From positions 248,001 to 312,000 of the forward strand of contig JAEWQV010000016.1 in the NCBI GenBank assembly GCA_023399055.1: a DNA stretch of 64,000 bases, in the 5' to 3' direction. Position 1 is the first letter of the stretch. The number at the start of each line of letters is the position of its first letter. Below the pieces are notes generated by a model that saw only the letters and a list, made by a program, of their open reading frames with translations, searched no databases and was not told where the DNA came from. Positions 52,995 through 62,030 of this stretch are shown here, piece after piece. This stretch comes from Bacillota bacterium. Its GTDB lineage: Bacteria; Bacillota; Clostridia; Lachnospirales; Lachnospiraceae. The position numbers and the translations under genes were made by a program.

Positions 52995-54167
52995 ATGGTC
53001 ATTGATATGAAAGTTATCGGCTATCTCATATTTGCAGGCTTTTTCTATCTCTTTCGCCTATTTTGTTCCGTCAAACCCAAGAAGGTATTTGGAATAATGA
53101 CACATGATGGCAGCAGGGATGGTAATGTAGGGGTAATGATGGACTATCTGAAAAAGATGGACCAGGAATATACCTTTCATTATCTGAAAAAGGCAGATAG
53201 CAATGCGGTAAAAAAACTTAATATATTTACAGGAAAAGTTAGCTTTTTTATTGAGAAACCGTATCAGCTTGCAACCAGTGAGTTTATCCTAATGGATAAT
53301 ACCTTTCTTCCAATGGCTTATCTGAAATTCTCCGATAAAGTGAAAGTAATTCAACTCTGGCATGGAACCGGGACTATAAAACGGTTTGGCCAGGATGTGA
53401 ATACGGGTAGGCTAAAAGAACTGGAGCGAAGAGCAAATAAAAGAATTACACATTTGATTGTCAACAGTGAAGACACGAAAAAGGAATATGCAGGTGCCTT
53501 TGGAGTGTCAGAGGATAAAGTGTTTATCTATGGGCTGCCCAGAACGGATGTATTCTTCCTTGAAGAACTGATGGAGGAGCGAAGAGTAAAGTTTTTTGCA
53601 CAGTACCCACAGTTTAAGAATAAAAAGCTTGTACTCTATGCCCCGACCTTTCGAGATCAGGAGAAGGATAATCCAAAACTAAAGTTAGATGTGGAACTGC
53701 TAAGTAAGCAGCTTCCAGAGGATTATATCTTATTACTACGTCTTCATCCCTTTGTTATGGAGGCTTATCAGAAAGCAACTAAGAGTTTATCCTCTTTTCC
53801 CAATATAGTACCTATGTCAGACTATGCGGACATTAATACGCTGCTGGTAGTAGCTGACTACTTAATCACGGATTACTCATCGGTACTATTTGAGTTTTGC
53901 TTATTGGAAAAGCCGATGTTGTTTTATGCTTATGACCTTGATGATTTTTCAGACAATGGCAGAGGATTTTATAGAGCTTATGGAGATTATGTACCTGGAC
54001 CAATTGTGGAAGATACAAGCGATGTCTTAGAACTTTTATTAAAGGACAAGTTTGATCTTGATAGAATCAAAAGATTTAAAGATAAGAATTATAAGTATCT
54101 GGATGGAAAAGCAGCTGAGAGAATCTATTTGAAAATATTTCGTAAGGCATTTAGGGAAGATGACTAG
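52995..54167 (+). CDS. CDP-glycerol glycerophosphotransferase family protein (TagB/TagF-like), second copy
   Basis: The 390-residue product starts at ATG 52995 or, less well spaced, 53007. One N-terminal hydrophobic segment (VIGYLIFAGFFYLFRLFC), then the domain with IQLWHGTGTIKRFGQD, LYAPTFRDQEKDN and LITDYSSVLFEFCLLEKPM. It differs from the preceding paralogue by GTIKRFG in place of PLKKLA, as in TagB-like primases. The two may add first and following glycerol phosphates. Confidence 0.86.
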   Translation: MVIDMKVIGYLIFAGFFYLFRLFCSVKPKKVFGIMTHDGSRDGNVGVMMDYLKKMDQEYTFHYLKKADSNAVKKLNIFTGKVSFFIEKPYQLATSEFILMDNTFLPMAYLKFSDKVKVIQLWHGTGTIKRFGQDVNTGRLKELERRANKRITHLIVNSEDTKKEYAGAFGVSEDKVFIYGLPRTDVFFLEELMEERRVKFFAQYPQFKNKKLVLYAPTFRDQEKDNPKLKLDVELLSKQLPEDYILLLRLHPFVMEAYQKATKSLSSFPNIVPMSDYADINTLLVVADYLITDYSSVLFEFCLLEKPMLFYAYDLDDFSDNGRGFYRAYGDYVPGPIVEDTSDVLELLLKDKFDLDRIKRFKDKNYKYLDGKAAERIYLKIFRKAFREDD

Positions 54168-54262
54168 GTTGGCAACACAGTAGTAATTGGTTGTAACTAG
54201 AAAGGCTGAACAGTTACAATTTAGTATTATAAATACAGCGATAACTTTGGAGGGAACGTTAA

Positions 54263-57223
54263 GTGGATAATTCGAACTTTAAAATAAGTATTATCATGCC
54301 AGTGTATAATGTGGAACGATATCTTAGAGCATGTCTTGAAAGTGTTGTTAATCAAACTTTAGAGGGCGTTGAAATTATCGTAGTCAATGATGGTAGTAAG
54401 GATAATAGTATAAGTATTCTGAATGAATATGAAAAAAAACACTCGGATCGTATGAAGGTGTTCACAACTGAAAATCACGGGGTAAGCCATGCTAGAAACT
54501 ATGGTTTAGCTAGGGCTACTGGTGAGTACATTCTGTTTGTAGATAGTGATGACTTCATTGAAAAGGATATGTGTGAAAAGCTATATCACAAAGCCATTAG
54601 AGATAACAATGATATTGTTATCTGCGGTCGTTATAATGTCTATGAGCGTGAAAATATCGGTGAATTGAAGAAGAAATCTGCTCCCACCATGCTGATTAAT
54701 ACGAATTTTAAGTTAAGTGAGCAAAAGTATGAGTTAGCGCACATTTCACCCTTTCCTTGGGACAAACTGTTTCGAAGAAATGTATTACAGGGTTTGCAAT
54801 TTCCAGAGAATATGCGTTTTGAGGACCTTGTTCTTGTTTTCGAGGCATGTTGTCGTGCCGAAAGCATTGGTGTAGTGGAAGAACCTCTCTATAATTATCG
54901 AAGAACAACCCAGGGTGGCTTTTTAAATAGCTTTAGCGAGCAAACTCTTGATATAGTAAAGGCTTTCCGCTTGGTAGTGGACTTTATGAAAGCAAATGGA
55001 TACATGGAGATCTACCATGATGAGCTGGAGTATATCTGTACCAGACACTTCCTTTATCGTTATGGGGCTTTGTTTGCAGGTGGCAACAAAGGAAAACTTG
55101 AAGTGAAGCTTTCCATTATCAGAGAGACCCAAGAGTTTCTAGATAAAGAGTTTTCCAATTGGCATAACAACCACTACTTAAAATATTCTTCTGGAGCTTT
55201 AAGAGCAAGATTAAAGCTGTATACCAATAAAAATAAGATGATAAGGCTGACGAAAACCCGTGAAATAACACCGGATAGTGTTATGAACTTATTTTTACGT
55301 GTAAGAAACTTTAAATCCAAATGGGGAAAGAAAATAAAACGCTTTATTAAGAGTAAAGATAGAATGAAAATGATTAAGAAAAAACTCCCCATTGTAAAGA
55401 TTATGAAACAGGGTGGAAGCGTTTTCTATACCCATATGTATGAAAAACTCTCAGTTCGTCCAAATGATATTTTATTTGAATCCAAGCACGGAGAAGATAT
55501 TGCAGGTAATATCTTTGCACTTATTAGAGAGTTGCATAAGGAAGAATATAAGGATTATAATATTCTGCTTGCAATGAGCAGAAAATATAGAAAACAATAT
55601 CGCAAACTTTTAGAAACCTATAGCCTAACCAACGTAACGATGATTAGTATTCGTTCCAGAGATTATGCCAGAGCCTTAGCCAGTGCAAAATACCTTGTAA
55701 CAGACACCAGCTTCCCTCCCTACTTCATTAAGAAGCAGGAACAGGTGTATTTAAATACCTGGCATGGTACCCCGCTTAAGGCAATGGGTAGAATTGTGCC
55801 TAATCGTGAATTTGGCTTAGGAAATGTTCAGAGAAACTTCCTGATAGCAGACTATTTGTTATATCAAAATGACTTCTCAAAGGAAGCTTTCATGACGGAC
55901 TATATGATTAAGGATATCTATCCAGGAACTGCGTTGGTTAGTGGATACCCAAGAAACTCCATCTTCCTTCACAAGAATAGATATGAGGAAATCCGTACGG
56001 AATTAGAAATAGAAGACAAGCAGGTTATCATTTACATGCCAACCTGGAGAGGAATGCTTCATCAAAAGGATACAGCAAAACAACTTGAAATGTTAGGTGT
56101 TTTCTTTGATCTGATTGACAATAAGCTTACTGATGATCAAGTCTTTTATGTTAAACTTCATCCATTTGTAAAGAATCAGATGAAGTATAGCAGTTATCAG
56201 AGAATTAAGGAATTTCCTGCCGGCTATGAGACCTATGACTTCTTAAATGCCAGTGATGTACTCGTTACTGATTACTCCAGTATTATGTTCGATTATGCGG
56301 TTACCAAGCGTAAGATTGTCTTATTTACCTATGATAGGGAAGAATATAAGAACGGTCGAGGCTTGTATATTGACTTAGATACCTTAGAGCTTCCAAAGGC
56401 AGATACCGTGGATCAATTAATCGAAGAATTAGGTGCTGAACATAAGGGCTATCCTAAGTTCTATGAGCAGTTCTGTTCCTTTGATTCCATTGATACACCG
56501 AACCAAATCATTCAGACCCTATTACATGGCAAATTAGATCATAAAGACCATTTCAAGGCAATTAAGGTTCAGCCAGATAAAAGAGAGAAAGTTCTCATAT
56601 TTATCAGAGGCGTAAAGAATGACCATTATACCAGAGCATTAATTGAAGAAATAAACTCCATGGACTTAAATCGTTATGATGTGTATGTATGTATGAAGGC
56701 TTCAAAAGCAAAGAAGTCCTCCCATATGCTTTCACTGCTTAAAAAAGAAGTAAATTATATTCCAATTACTTATCAAGTGAATTACACAAGAATGGATTAT
56801 ATTTTAAGCAAGCTTCAATTGAAATTCAAGATTAAGACACGTTTAACCAATAGCCGTATTGATAAGATTATGAGTCGTGAAATAGATAAGCATTTTGCTG
56901 GTATTCATTTTGACTATGTAATACATCACTCCATGTTAGATAGAATGGTTGGACATATGTGCTGCTTACTTGGTAAAACAACAGTTTATAACTTTAAGTA
57001 TTTTAATTTAAGTGACTTTAAGGCAGGACGCGGTTATCGTAGACAGGTGAAATATTTTATCAAACGTTTCCCTGCATATTCCTATGTGGTTGTAACCAAG
57101 GAATTTGAATTGCTTCGTAAGAAGGCTGATAACGTTATATATAACCAGGAACATGTATTTCCATTTTCAACAATTTTAACGGAGGTGACACAGAATGAAG
57201 GTCGGAGTAATCACATTTCATAA
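54263..57223 (+). CDS. GT2 glycosyltransferase - CDP-glycerol glycerophosphotransferase fusion, three parts
   Basis: The 986-residue product starts at GTG 54263, 9 nt after GGAGG. Residues about 8-235 form a GT2 domain: ISIIMPVYNVERYLRACLES, VNDGSKDNSI, and the DxD-like VDSDDFIEKDM. About 390-755 form a TagF-type domain: YLNTWHGTPLKAMGRIVP, IYMPTWRGMLHQ, and VTDYSSIMFDYAV. The last ~220 residues (KVLIFIRGVKNDHYTRALIE) look like half of a GT-B glycosyltransferase. One protein may thus polymerise and glycosylate a poly(glycerol-phosphate)-type chain. Its end overlaps the pyruvyl transferase gene by 29 nt. Confidence 0.88.
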   Translation: MDNSNFKISIIMPVYNVERYLRACLESVVNQTLEGVEIIVVNDGSKDNSISILNEYEKKHSDRMKVFTTENHGVSHARNYGLARATGEYILFVDSDDFIEKDMCEKLYHKAIRDNNDIVICGRYNVYERENIGELKKKSAPTMLINTNFKLSEQKYELAHISPFPWDKLFRRNVLQGLQFPENMRFEDLVLVFEACCRAESIGVVEEPLYNYRRTTQGGFLNSFSEQTLDIVKAFRLVVDFMKANGYMEIYHDELEYICTRHFLYRYGALFAGGNKGKLEVKLSIIRETQEFLDKEFSNWHNNHYLKYSSGALRARLKLYTNKNKMIRLTKTREITPDSVMNLFLRVRNFKSKWGKKIKRFIKSKDRMKMIKKKLPIVKIMKQGGSVFYTHMYEKLSVRPNDILFESKHGEDIAGNIFALIRELHKEEYKDYNILLAMSRKYRKQYRKLLETYSLTNVTMISIRSRDYARALASAKYLVTDTSFPPYFIKKQEQVYLNTWHGTPLKAMGRIVPNREFGLGNVQRNFLIADYLLYQNDFSKEAFMTDYMIKDIYPGTALVSGYPRNSIFLHKNRYEEIRTELEIEDKQVIIYMPTWRGMLHQKDTAKQLEMLGVFFDLIDNKLTDDQVFYVKLHPFVKNQMKYSSYQRIKEFPAGYETYDFLNASDVLVTDYSSIMFDYAVTKRKIVLFTYDREEYKNGRGLYIDLDTLELPKADTVDQLIEELGAEHKGYPKFYEQFCSFDSIDTPNQIIQTLLHGKLDHKDHFKAIKVQPDKREKVLIFIRGVKNDHYTRALIEEINSMDLNRYDVYVCMKASKAKKSSHMLSLLKKEVNYIPITYQVNYTRMDYILSKLQLKFKIKTRLTNSRIDKIMSREIDKHFAGIHFDYVIHHSMLDRMVGHMCCLLGKTTVYNFKYFNLSDFKAGRGYRRQVKYFIKRFPAYSYVVVTKEFELLRKKADNVIYNQEHVFPFSTILTEVTQNEGRSNHIS

Positions 57224-58295
57224 TGCGAATAACTATGGAGCAATGTTGCAGACCTGGGCGTTGCAGAAGGTCTTAAAGAATTATGGAGTGGATGCAGGTG
57301 TCATTCATTATCACCCAAGGGTTATCGATAGACTTTATGATCCTCTAGGCAATACAAAAGGTGTAAGACGGTATTTAAAAAAATTAAATTTATATATTAT
57401 TAATCGTAAGAGTTTAACCAGGTATAATAAATTTATTAAGTTTTCAAGAAAAAATCTAAATCTCATTGGAGATTTTAGAAGTTATACAGAAATTGAGCCA
57501 GCAAATCTTAACCTGGATGCCTATATCGTTGGTAGTGATCAGGTTTGGAATCCACATCATATCGGTGGCTTTAACCCGGCGTATTTTCTTAACTTTGTTG
57601 AACCGGGTAAAAAGAAGATTTCTTATGCGGCCAGTGTAGGAAGTGACTATATTTTACCTAAGTTTAAAGAGAATATCAGTAATGCATTATCTACCTTTAC
57701 TGCAATTTCAGTAAGAGAAAGTACAATTCAGCCTGCAATACAGGAATTGACAACCTTGCCTGTAAATGTGGTATTAGATCCTACCATGCTTTTAGAGAAA
57801 AAGGACTATGAAGAGATTAAAGTTAAGAGTCAAATCAAAGAGCCATATATATTGGTTTATATGATGGAAAAAAATCCGCAAGTAGTATCCCTTGCCAATA
57901 AAATCTCTATTGCGCTTGGATTACCAACGATACAAAGAAGACCCACCAAGGGCCTTACCAATCAGCTTCCACCCTACTATACAGAAGATACAGGTGAATT
58001 TCTCGGTTTAATTGAAGGAGCAGAGCTTGTTATTACGAATTCCTTCCATGCATCCGTATTTTCCATCCTCTATGAAAAACCGTTCGTGTCTATGTTACAC
58101 TCTGATACAGGTAGCAGAACGAGTGACCTTTTGAAACAACTTGGACTTGAGTCACATCTACTTTATAGTATTAAAGAGTTTAAGGAGTTTTCAATGTTTA
58201 AGATTGAGGAACCGGAAAAGGTTCGCGAAAGACTTAATCTACTAAAGCAATCCTCTCTAAAGTTCCTTGAGGAAAGCTTAGAACTATCAAAGTAA
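57195..58295 (+). CDS. Polysaccharide pyruvyl transferase family protein
   Basis: The 366-residue product starts at ATG 57195 after GGAGGTGACACAGA, inside the preceding gene. Family features: VGVITFHNANNYGAMLQTWA at the start, YIVGSDQVWNPHHIGGF, KISYAASVGSDYI, and ELVITNSFHASVFSILY near the end. Members add ketal-linked pyruvate from PEP to sugars of envelope polymers. It implies a pyruvylated teichoic acid or polysaccharide, which can anchor SLH-domain proteins; this consequence is inference. Confidence 0.9.
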   Translation: MKVGVITFHNANNYGAMLQTWALQKVLKNYGVDAGVIHYHPRVIDRLYDPLGNTKGVRRYLKKLNLYIINRKSLTRYNKFIKFSRKNLNLIGDFRSYTEIEPANLNLDAYIVGSDQVWNPHHIGGFNPAYFLNFVEPGKKKISYAASVGSDYILPKFKENISNALSTFTAISVRESTIQPAIQELTTLPVNVVLDPTMLLEKKDYEEIKVKSQIKEPYILVYMMEKNPQVVSLANKISIALGLPTIQRRPTKGLTNQLPPYYTEDTGEFLGLIEGAELVITNSFHASVFSILYEKPFVSMLHSDTGSRTSDLLKQLGLESHLLYSIKEFKEFSMFKIEEPEKVRERLNLLKQSSLKFLEESLELSK

Positions 58296-58298
58296 GAG

Positions 58299-58336
58299 GT
58301 TAAGTTTAGCAAAGCAGTTACATCATTAAACTTAAC
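58299..58336 (+). other. Intercistronic hairpin
   Basis: GTTAAGTTTA and TAAACTTAAC form a perfect 10-bp stem right after the pyruvyl transferase stop, without a T-run. It may be a partial terminator or mRNA-stability element before the last gene of the cluster. Confidence 0.5.
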
Positions 58337-58419
58337 AACTTACTCACTTAGACTGATAGCTTTTTGGTAGATACCGGAAGGTTATCAGTCATAAAATTTT
58401 TATGAAAGTGAGGACAAAG

Positions 58420-60600
58420 ATGTTCTTCCAAAAATGGTTTTCCAAAAAAACACCAGTAGCAGTACAAAAGACAAATCTTCAAAAGAAGACGAACTTACCA
58501 GAGAATGGTTGCTTATTAATTACAAATAAGAACCCAATACTAAAAATTACAATTACTGCAGAGGAAGAAGCACAAGATAACTTTTTTGTTAAGGTAAATG
58601 GCAAGAATCTCTATAATGGGACCTTTGAAAAAGGATATTTAAAAGATGGTTCGACGAATCTATATAACAAAGGGTCAAAAATACATCGCACAACAAAGTG
58701 GTTTCCTGTGCTTCCTGGTCAAGGTCAAAGTTTAGTTTTAAGCGGAACAGCACATAATCGATCCACCTGGCAGTTCAAGACCAAGGATGAGACAATCCTA
58801 ACCGATGTAGGTATTTCACAAAAGTATAATGTTATTACTGACGTTATGCAGGATAAAACGGTTTCAAAGGTAGATATACCGGAGAACGCGGAATATGCAA
58901 GAGTCTTCTATGCGAATATAGAGGATAATGTACTGGATAACCGACTTCAGATAGAGTATGGAAAGATATTAACAAACTATGTACCATATCAAGAAAATAA
59001 AATTACATTACCACGTCTTCCAAAAGGTGCAATCATATCATATAAAAATGGGGTATGGAGCCTTCAGGAAACAAGTGATTCGGTAGGTTCCTTACTAGAG
59101 GGTGTCATATTATCGGTGGGGGATATAATCACAGTTGATCCAAGAATCGGTACCATTGAAGAAGAAATACAAACCCCAAGTAAAGAGATTGTCTATACAG
59201 GGTCCTATGGGGTTAGATGGAGCAGAAATGACAGTAATCCAGTCTGTGAACGTATAGGAGATGCGAAAGGCCTTACCTTTAATGCCCTGCACAACGGGAT
59301 GGACTTAACTCCTTATGAAAATAGTTTTGATAGAATCTATCCCTGGTCCGACCTTAAGGTATGTACAGTTAAGGTGGATAAGAATGGGAAGCGTCAAATT
59401 AAATATAGCAGCGACCCTGATTTTAACAGAGACGGCAGTGACGGTAATGTTATGGTAGAGATTCCAAAGTTTTATAGCAAGAGAGAAATCATTGACGACT
59501 TCGAATATTTATGGATTAGTGCAACAGAGCAGGAGGGTTATATCCTTGATCCTTCCTTCCAGACTGATAAAGGAATTATTGATAAAATCTACATTGGTGC
59601 ATATCACTCTAGAATGATTAATAAGAAAATTGAGAGTGTTAGCAATTCATATCCTTTGATTAAAAAGTCCTTAAAGGATTTGCAGGAAATGGCAGCCCGT
59701 ACGCCTGGAATTATGCAGTGTGATCTGTTAGCAATCCTTACAATACAGCGTCTCTATCTCGTAGAGACAGCAGTTTTAGATTCCCAGGCAATCTTTGCGG
59801 GAGAGGTACATTTACCTTATTTATTAAAGGATAAATCCTGTTCGTTTTATGCTGCAAAATCAGAAAAAGCTACGAATCAGATTATTATCACTGATTCTAA
59901 AGTAACAAGAAGATTTTGCGTTGGTGATGCAGTTTCCATTTTAAGAAGCTGGGAAGAATATAGAAATCAGCCAGATACCTTCCAAAGAGAGATAACTTCA
60001 ATCAAAGAAGGAGAAAAGGGAACTTTAGTTGTAACCTTTACAGGAAAGCCAATGGATATTATAGAGCGGGAAACAGGTTTAACTTGCCTTCCTTGTAAGA
60101 ATGGCTTAACTGACAATATTGACTATAGCTCTGCCTCTGTTGGTACCTTAAGTGGTCATGTATCCTTTAAATACCGGGGTGTTGAAAACCTCTGGGGTAA
60201 TGTATCTATTTTACTAGAGAATGCCTATGTGCAGGATTCACAGCTTTACGTAATATACCCAACAGGTGATACACATAAGATTAATTATCCAATACCTGTT
60301 CAAAAGGTGGAATTATCACCACAGAAATTTGGCGAGCCCACCAATATGGTTGTAAAACAGATGGGCTTTGACAAAGATTATCCATTAATGATGTTCCCTT
60401 CTGAAATTGGCGGTGGAGCGTCTACCTCCAGTTATTATTGTGATTCCTGGTATAACCTCGCAGAAGAAGGCACCGTCTATATTTTAACCTATGGCGGAGC
60501 CTGGGACAACAAAGCCTATGCCGGTGTGTTTAACTTTAGAGCAAGTTTTACCGATACAAAGCGAATAGCATTTAACGGATCGAGGATTATGATTCGCTAA
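58420..60600 (+). CDS. Large unknown protein at the end of the teichoic acid cluster, lectin-like C-terminus
   Basis: The 726-residue product is taken from ATG 58420 (MFFQKWFSKK), after GTGAGG; ATG 58402 has no site. No signal peptide is clear. The middle part resembles phage tail-fibre or baseplate-associated proteins (YGVRWSRNDSNPVCERIGDA, DGSDGNVMVEIPKFY). The C-terminal ~70 residues with TYGGAWDNKAYAGVF, ending in GSRIMIR, resemble the end of C-type-lectin-fold/FGE-sulfatase-like domains of phage and surface proteins, which is a motif-level resemblance only. It may be a glycan-binding surface protein, or phage-derived. Position makes a link with the polymer likely. Confidence 0.5.
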   Translation: MFFQKWFSKKTPVAVQKTNLQKKTNLPENGCLLITNKNPILKITITAEEEAQDNFFVKVNGKNLYNGTFEKGYLKDGSTNLYNKGSKIHRTTKWFPVLPGQGQSLVLSGTAHNRSTWQFKTKDETILTDVGISQKYNVITDVMQDKTVSKVDIPENAEYARVFYANIEDNVLDNRLQIEYGKILTNYVPYQENKITLPRLPKGAIISYKNGVWSLQETSDSVGSLLEGVILSVGDIITVDPRIGTIEEEIQTPSKEIVYTGSYGVRWSRNDSNPVCERIGDAKGLTFNALHNGMDLTPYENSFDRIYPWSDLKVCTVKVDKNGKRQIKYSSDPDFNRDGSDGNVMVEIPKFYSKREIIDDFEYLWISATEQEGYILDPSFQTDKGIIDKIYIGAYHSRMINKKIESVSNSYPLIKKSLKDLQEMAARTPGIMQCDLLAILTIQRLYLVETAVLDSQAIFAGEVHLPYLLKDKSCSFYAAKSEKATNQIIITDSKVTRRFCVGDAVSILRSWEEYRNQPDTFQREITSIKEGEKGTLVVTFTGKPMDIIERETGLTCLPCKNGLTDNIDYSSASVGTLSGHVSFKYRGVENLWGNVSILLENAYVQDSQLYVIYPTGDTHKINYPIPVQKVELSPQKFGEPTNMVVKQMGFDKDYPLMMFPSEIGGGASTSSYYCDSWYNLAEEGTVYILTYGGAWDNKAYAGVFNFRASFTDTKRIAFNGSRIMIR

Positions 60601-60631
60601 AATCAGATTAATTTTATTATGTTAGTCTACG

Positions 60632-60791
60632 AAAGAAAGAACGAATATACCTTCCCTCACACACAGATTGACCGACACCTTGTTCATTTTGTATGCCATT
60701 ATCGAACATAAATGTTCGCTATTTGGCACACAAAACAAACAAGTCGTCTGTCAAACAGTGCATTTAGGGAAGGTATATCCGTTCTTTCTTT
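60632..60791. repeat. Long imperfect hairpin, ~160 nt, with 26-bp terminal inverted repeats
   Basis: The arms 60632-60657 and 60766-60791 match at 25 of 26 positions. Inside, TTGACCGACACCTTGTT pairs with AACAAGTCGTCTGTCAA at 14 of 17, and the centre folds as CGAACAT-aa-ATGTTCG with TGCCA/TGGCA and TTTTGT/ACAAAA around it. Almost the whole unit can fold into one rod. It is like a MITE or a structured RNA; no clear target duplication was seen. It lies 31 nt after the last cluster gene. Confidence 0.8.
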
Positions 60792-60984
60792 GCTGAAGTC
60801 TTTGATAAAAGCAGAATAAAAGCTTTGTATTGATTTTAGCGAAGCATTTGGGAAAGGGGACGTTCATTTTAATTCAGGGATAGGATACCTATATTTAGTA
60901 AATATAGTCAACTAGATTGCAAATGCGTTGTTAAATGATATATAATCAAACCATTAATAAAATATAATTATTAGGGGGAACATT

Positions 60985-61224
60985 ATGAAAAGAACTATTA
61001 TAGGTATCGCTTTATTGTTTGTTTCTATGATTTTAAATATTTCAATATTAATATCTACATCACTATTAGTATCAAATTTGACTGAGTGGTATTCTGATAA
61101 AGGTAGGTTTATGACTGCATTATCTGAATATGGGTTGCTAGTGCCATATATTTTGACTTACATTTTCATTGTAATAAGTATATTGATTTTAACAAAAGAA
61201 TATTTTTCTAAAGAAAATAAATAG
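60985..61224 (+). CDS. Small two-helix membrane protein
   Basis: The 79-residue product starts at ATG 60985 after TTAGGGGGAACATT. Two membrane helices, IIGIALLFVSMILNISILIS and YGLLVPYILTYIFIVISILI, are joined by a short polar loop. Not recognised. AT-rich, with its own TATAAT-like upstream sequence. Confidence 0.6.
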   Translation: MKRTIIGIALLFVSMILNISILISTSLLVSNLTEWYSDKGRFMTALSEYGLLVPYILTYIFIVISILILTKEYFSKENK

Positions 61225-61497
61225 AATTTATTATAGAAAGTAAATTAACTTTCTAATAATTGTATTGCCAAAATAGGAGAGAGCTATTTCTCTATAATTT
61301 TACATAATTCCAATATTATTATTTGTCCCAGCGTAAAATTAAAGGATTTAATATACTATTGATTACTAAGAGTGTGAAGCTTTAGCTAATATATTAAGCT
61401 GAGATAATAATTTTAACCGTAGGAGGTAGTAGTGTGATTAAATTAAGGAGAAAAATTCATTTTTGTAATTAATTCGATTATAGAAAGGATTATTTAA

Positions 61498-61911
61498 ATG
61501 AATATTAAATTAAAGGAAAATGTTATTCCGAGCCAAGAGGACTTACTCTATCTATACAATAATGTGGGGTGGAGCAATTATACGAAGAATCCGGAGATGC
61601 TTTGGAAAGCGTATGAGAATTCCTTGCTTGTTATAACGGTTTGGGAGGATGATAGATTAATTGGTGTTATTAGAGTGGTGGGTGATGGATATTCAATTAT
61701 TTACATACAGGACATTATTGTATTAGAAGAATATCAGCATAGAGGGATTGGCGCTAAGCTTTTGACGGAAGTGATGAATAAGTATATCCATGTCTATCAG
61801 AAAGTGCTATTGACGGAGAATGAACTCAAGACAAGAGCTTTCTATGAAAAGATGGGATTTTCATCAAGTGATAAATACGGGTGTATATCCTTTGTGAAAT
61901 TTAACATGTAA
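61498..61911 (+). CDS. GNAT family N-acetyltransferase
   Basis: The 137-residue product starts at ATG 61498 after GAAAGGATT. Compact GNAT: WEDDRLIGVIRVVGDG, the acetyl-CoA motif IIVLEEYQHRGIGAKLL (about 77-93), and the C-terminal TRAFYEKMGFSSSD. Close to the group annotated as GNAT acetyltransferases of unknown substrate in clostridia. Single gene. Confidence 0.87.
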   Translation: MNIKLKENVIPSQEDLLYLYNNVGWSNYTKNPEMLWKAYENSLLVITVWEDDRLIGVIRVVGDGYSIIYIQDIIVLEEYQHRGIGAKLLTEVMNKYIHVYQKVLLTENELKTRAFYEKMGFSSSDKYGCISFVKFNM

Positions 61912-61948
61912 AAAAACGAGATAATGATGGAAATGTGTTGAAGAAAAA

Positions 61949-61997
61949 GCGTATATAATCGTTTTGGCTGTAGAGAAACCCAGTTGATTATATACGC
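61949..61997. terminator. Terminator between convergent genes
   Basis: GCGTATATAATC and GATTATATACGC, a perfect 12-bp stem. T-rich on the minus strand (TTTTTCTTC) and shorter on the plus, so it mainly serves the LCP gene. Confidence 0.85.
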
Positions 61998-62030
61998 CTT
62001 TCCTATATATTGTTTTATATTTATTAGCCG

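Noticed and set aside
58420..60600. Target gene of a diversity-generating retroelement (lectin-like C-terminus)
   Set aside because: No reverse transcriptase, accessory gene or template repeat lies in the window, and the C-terminus is not enriched in AAC-type variable codons.
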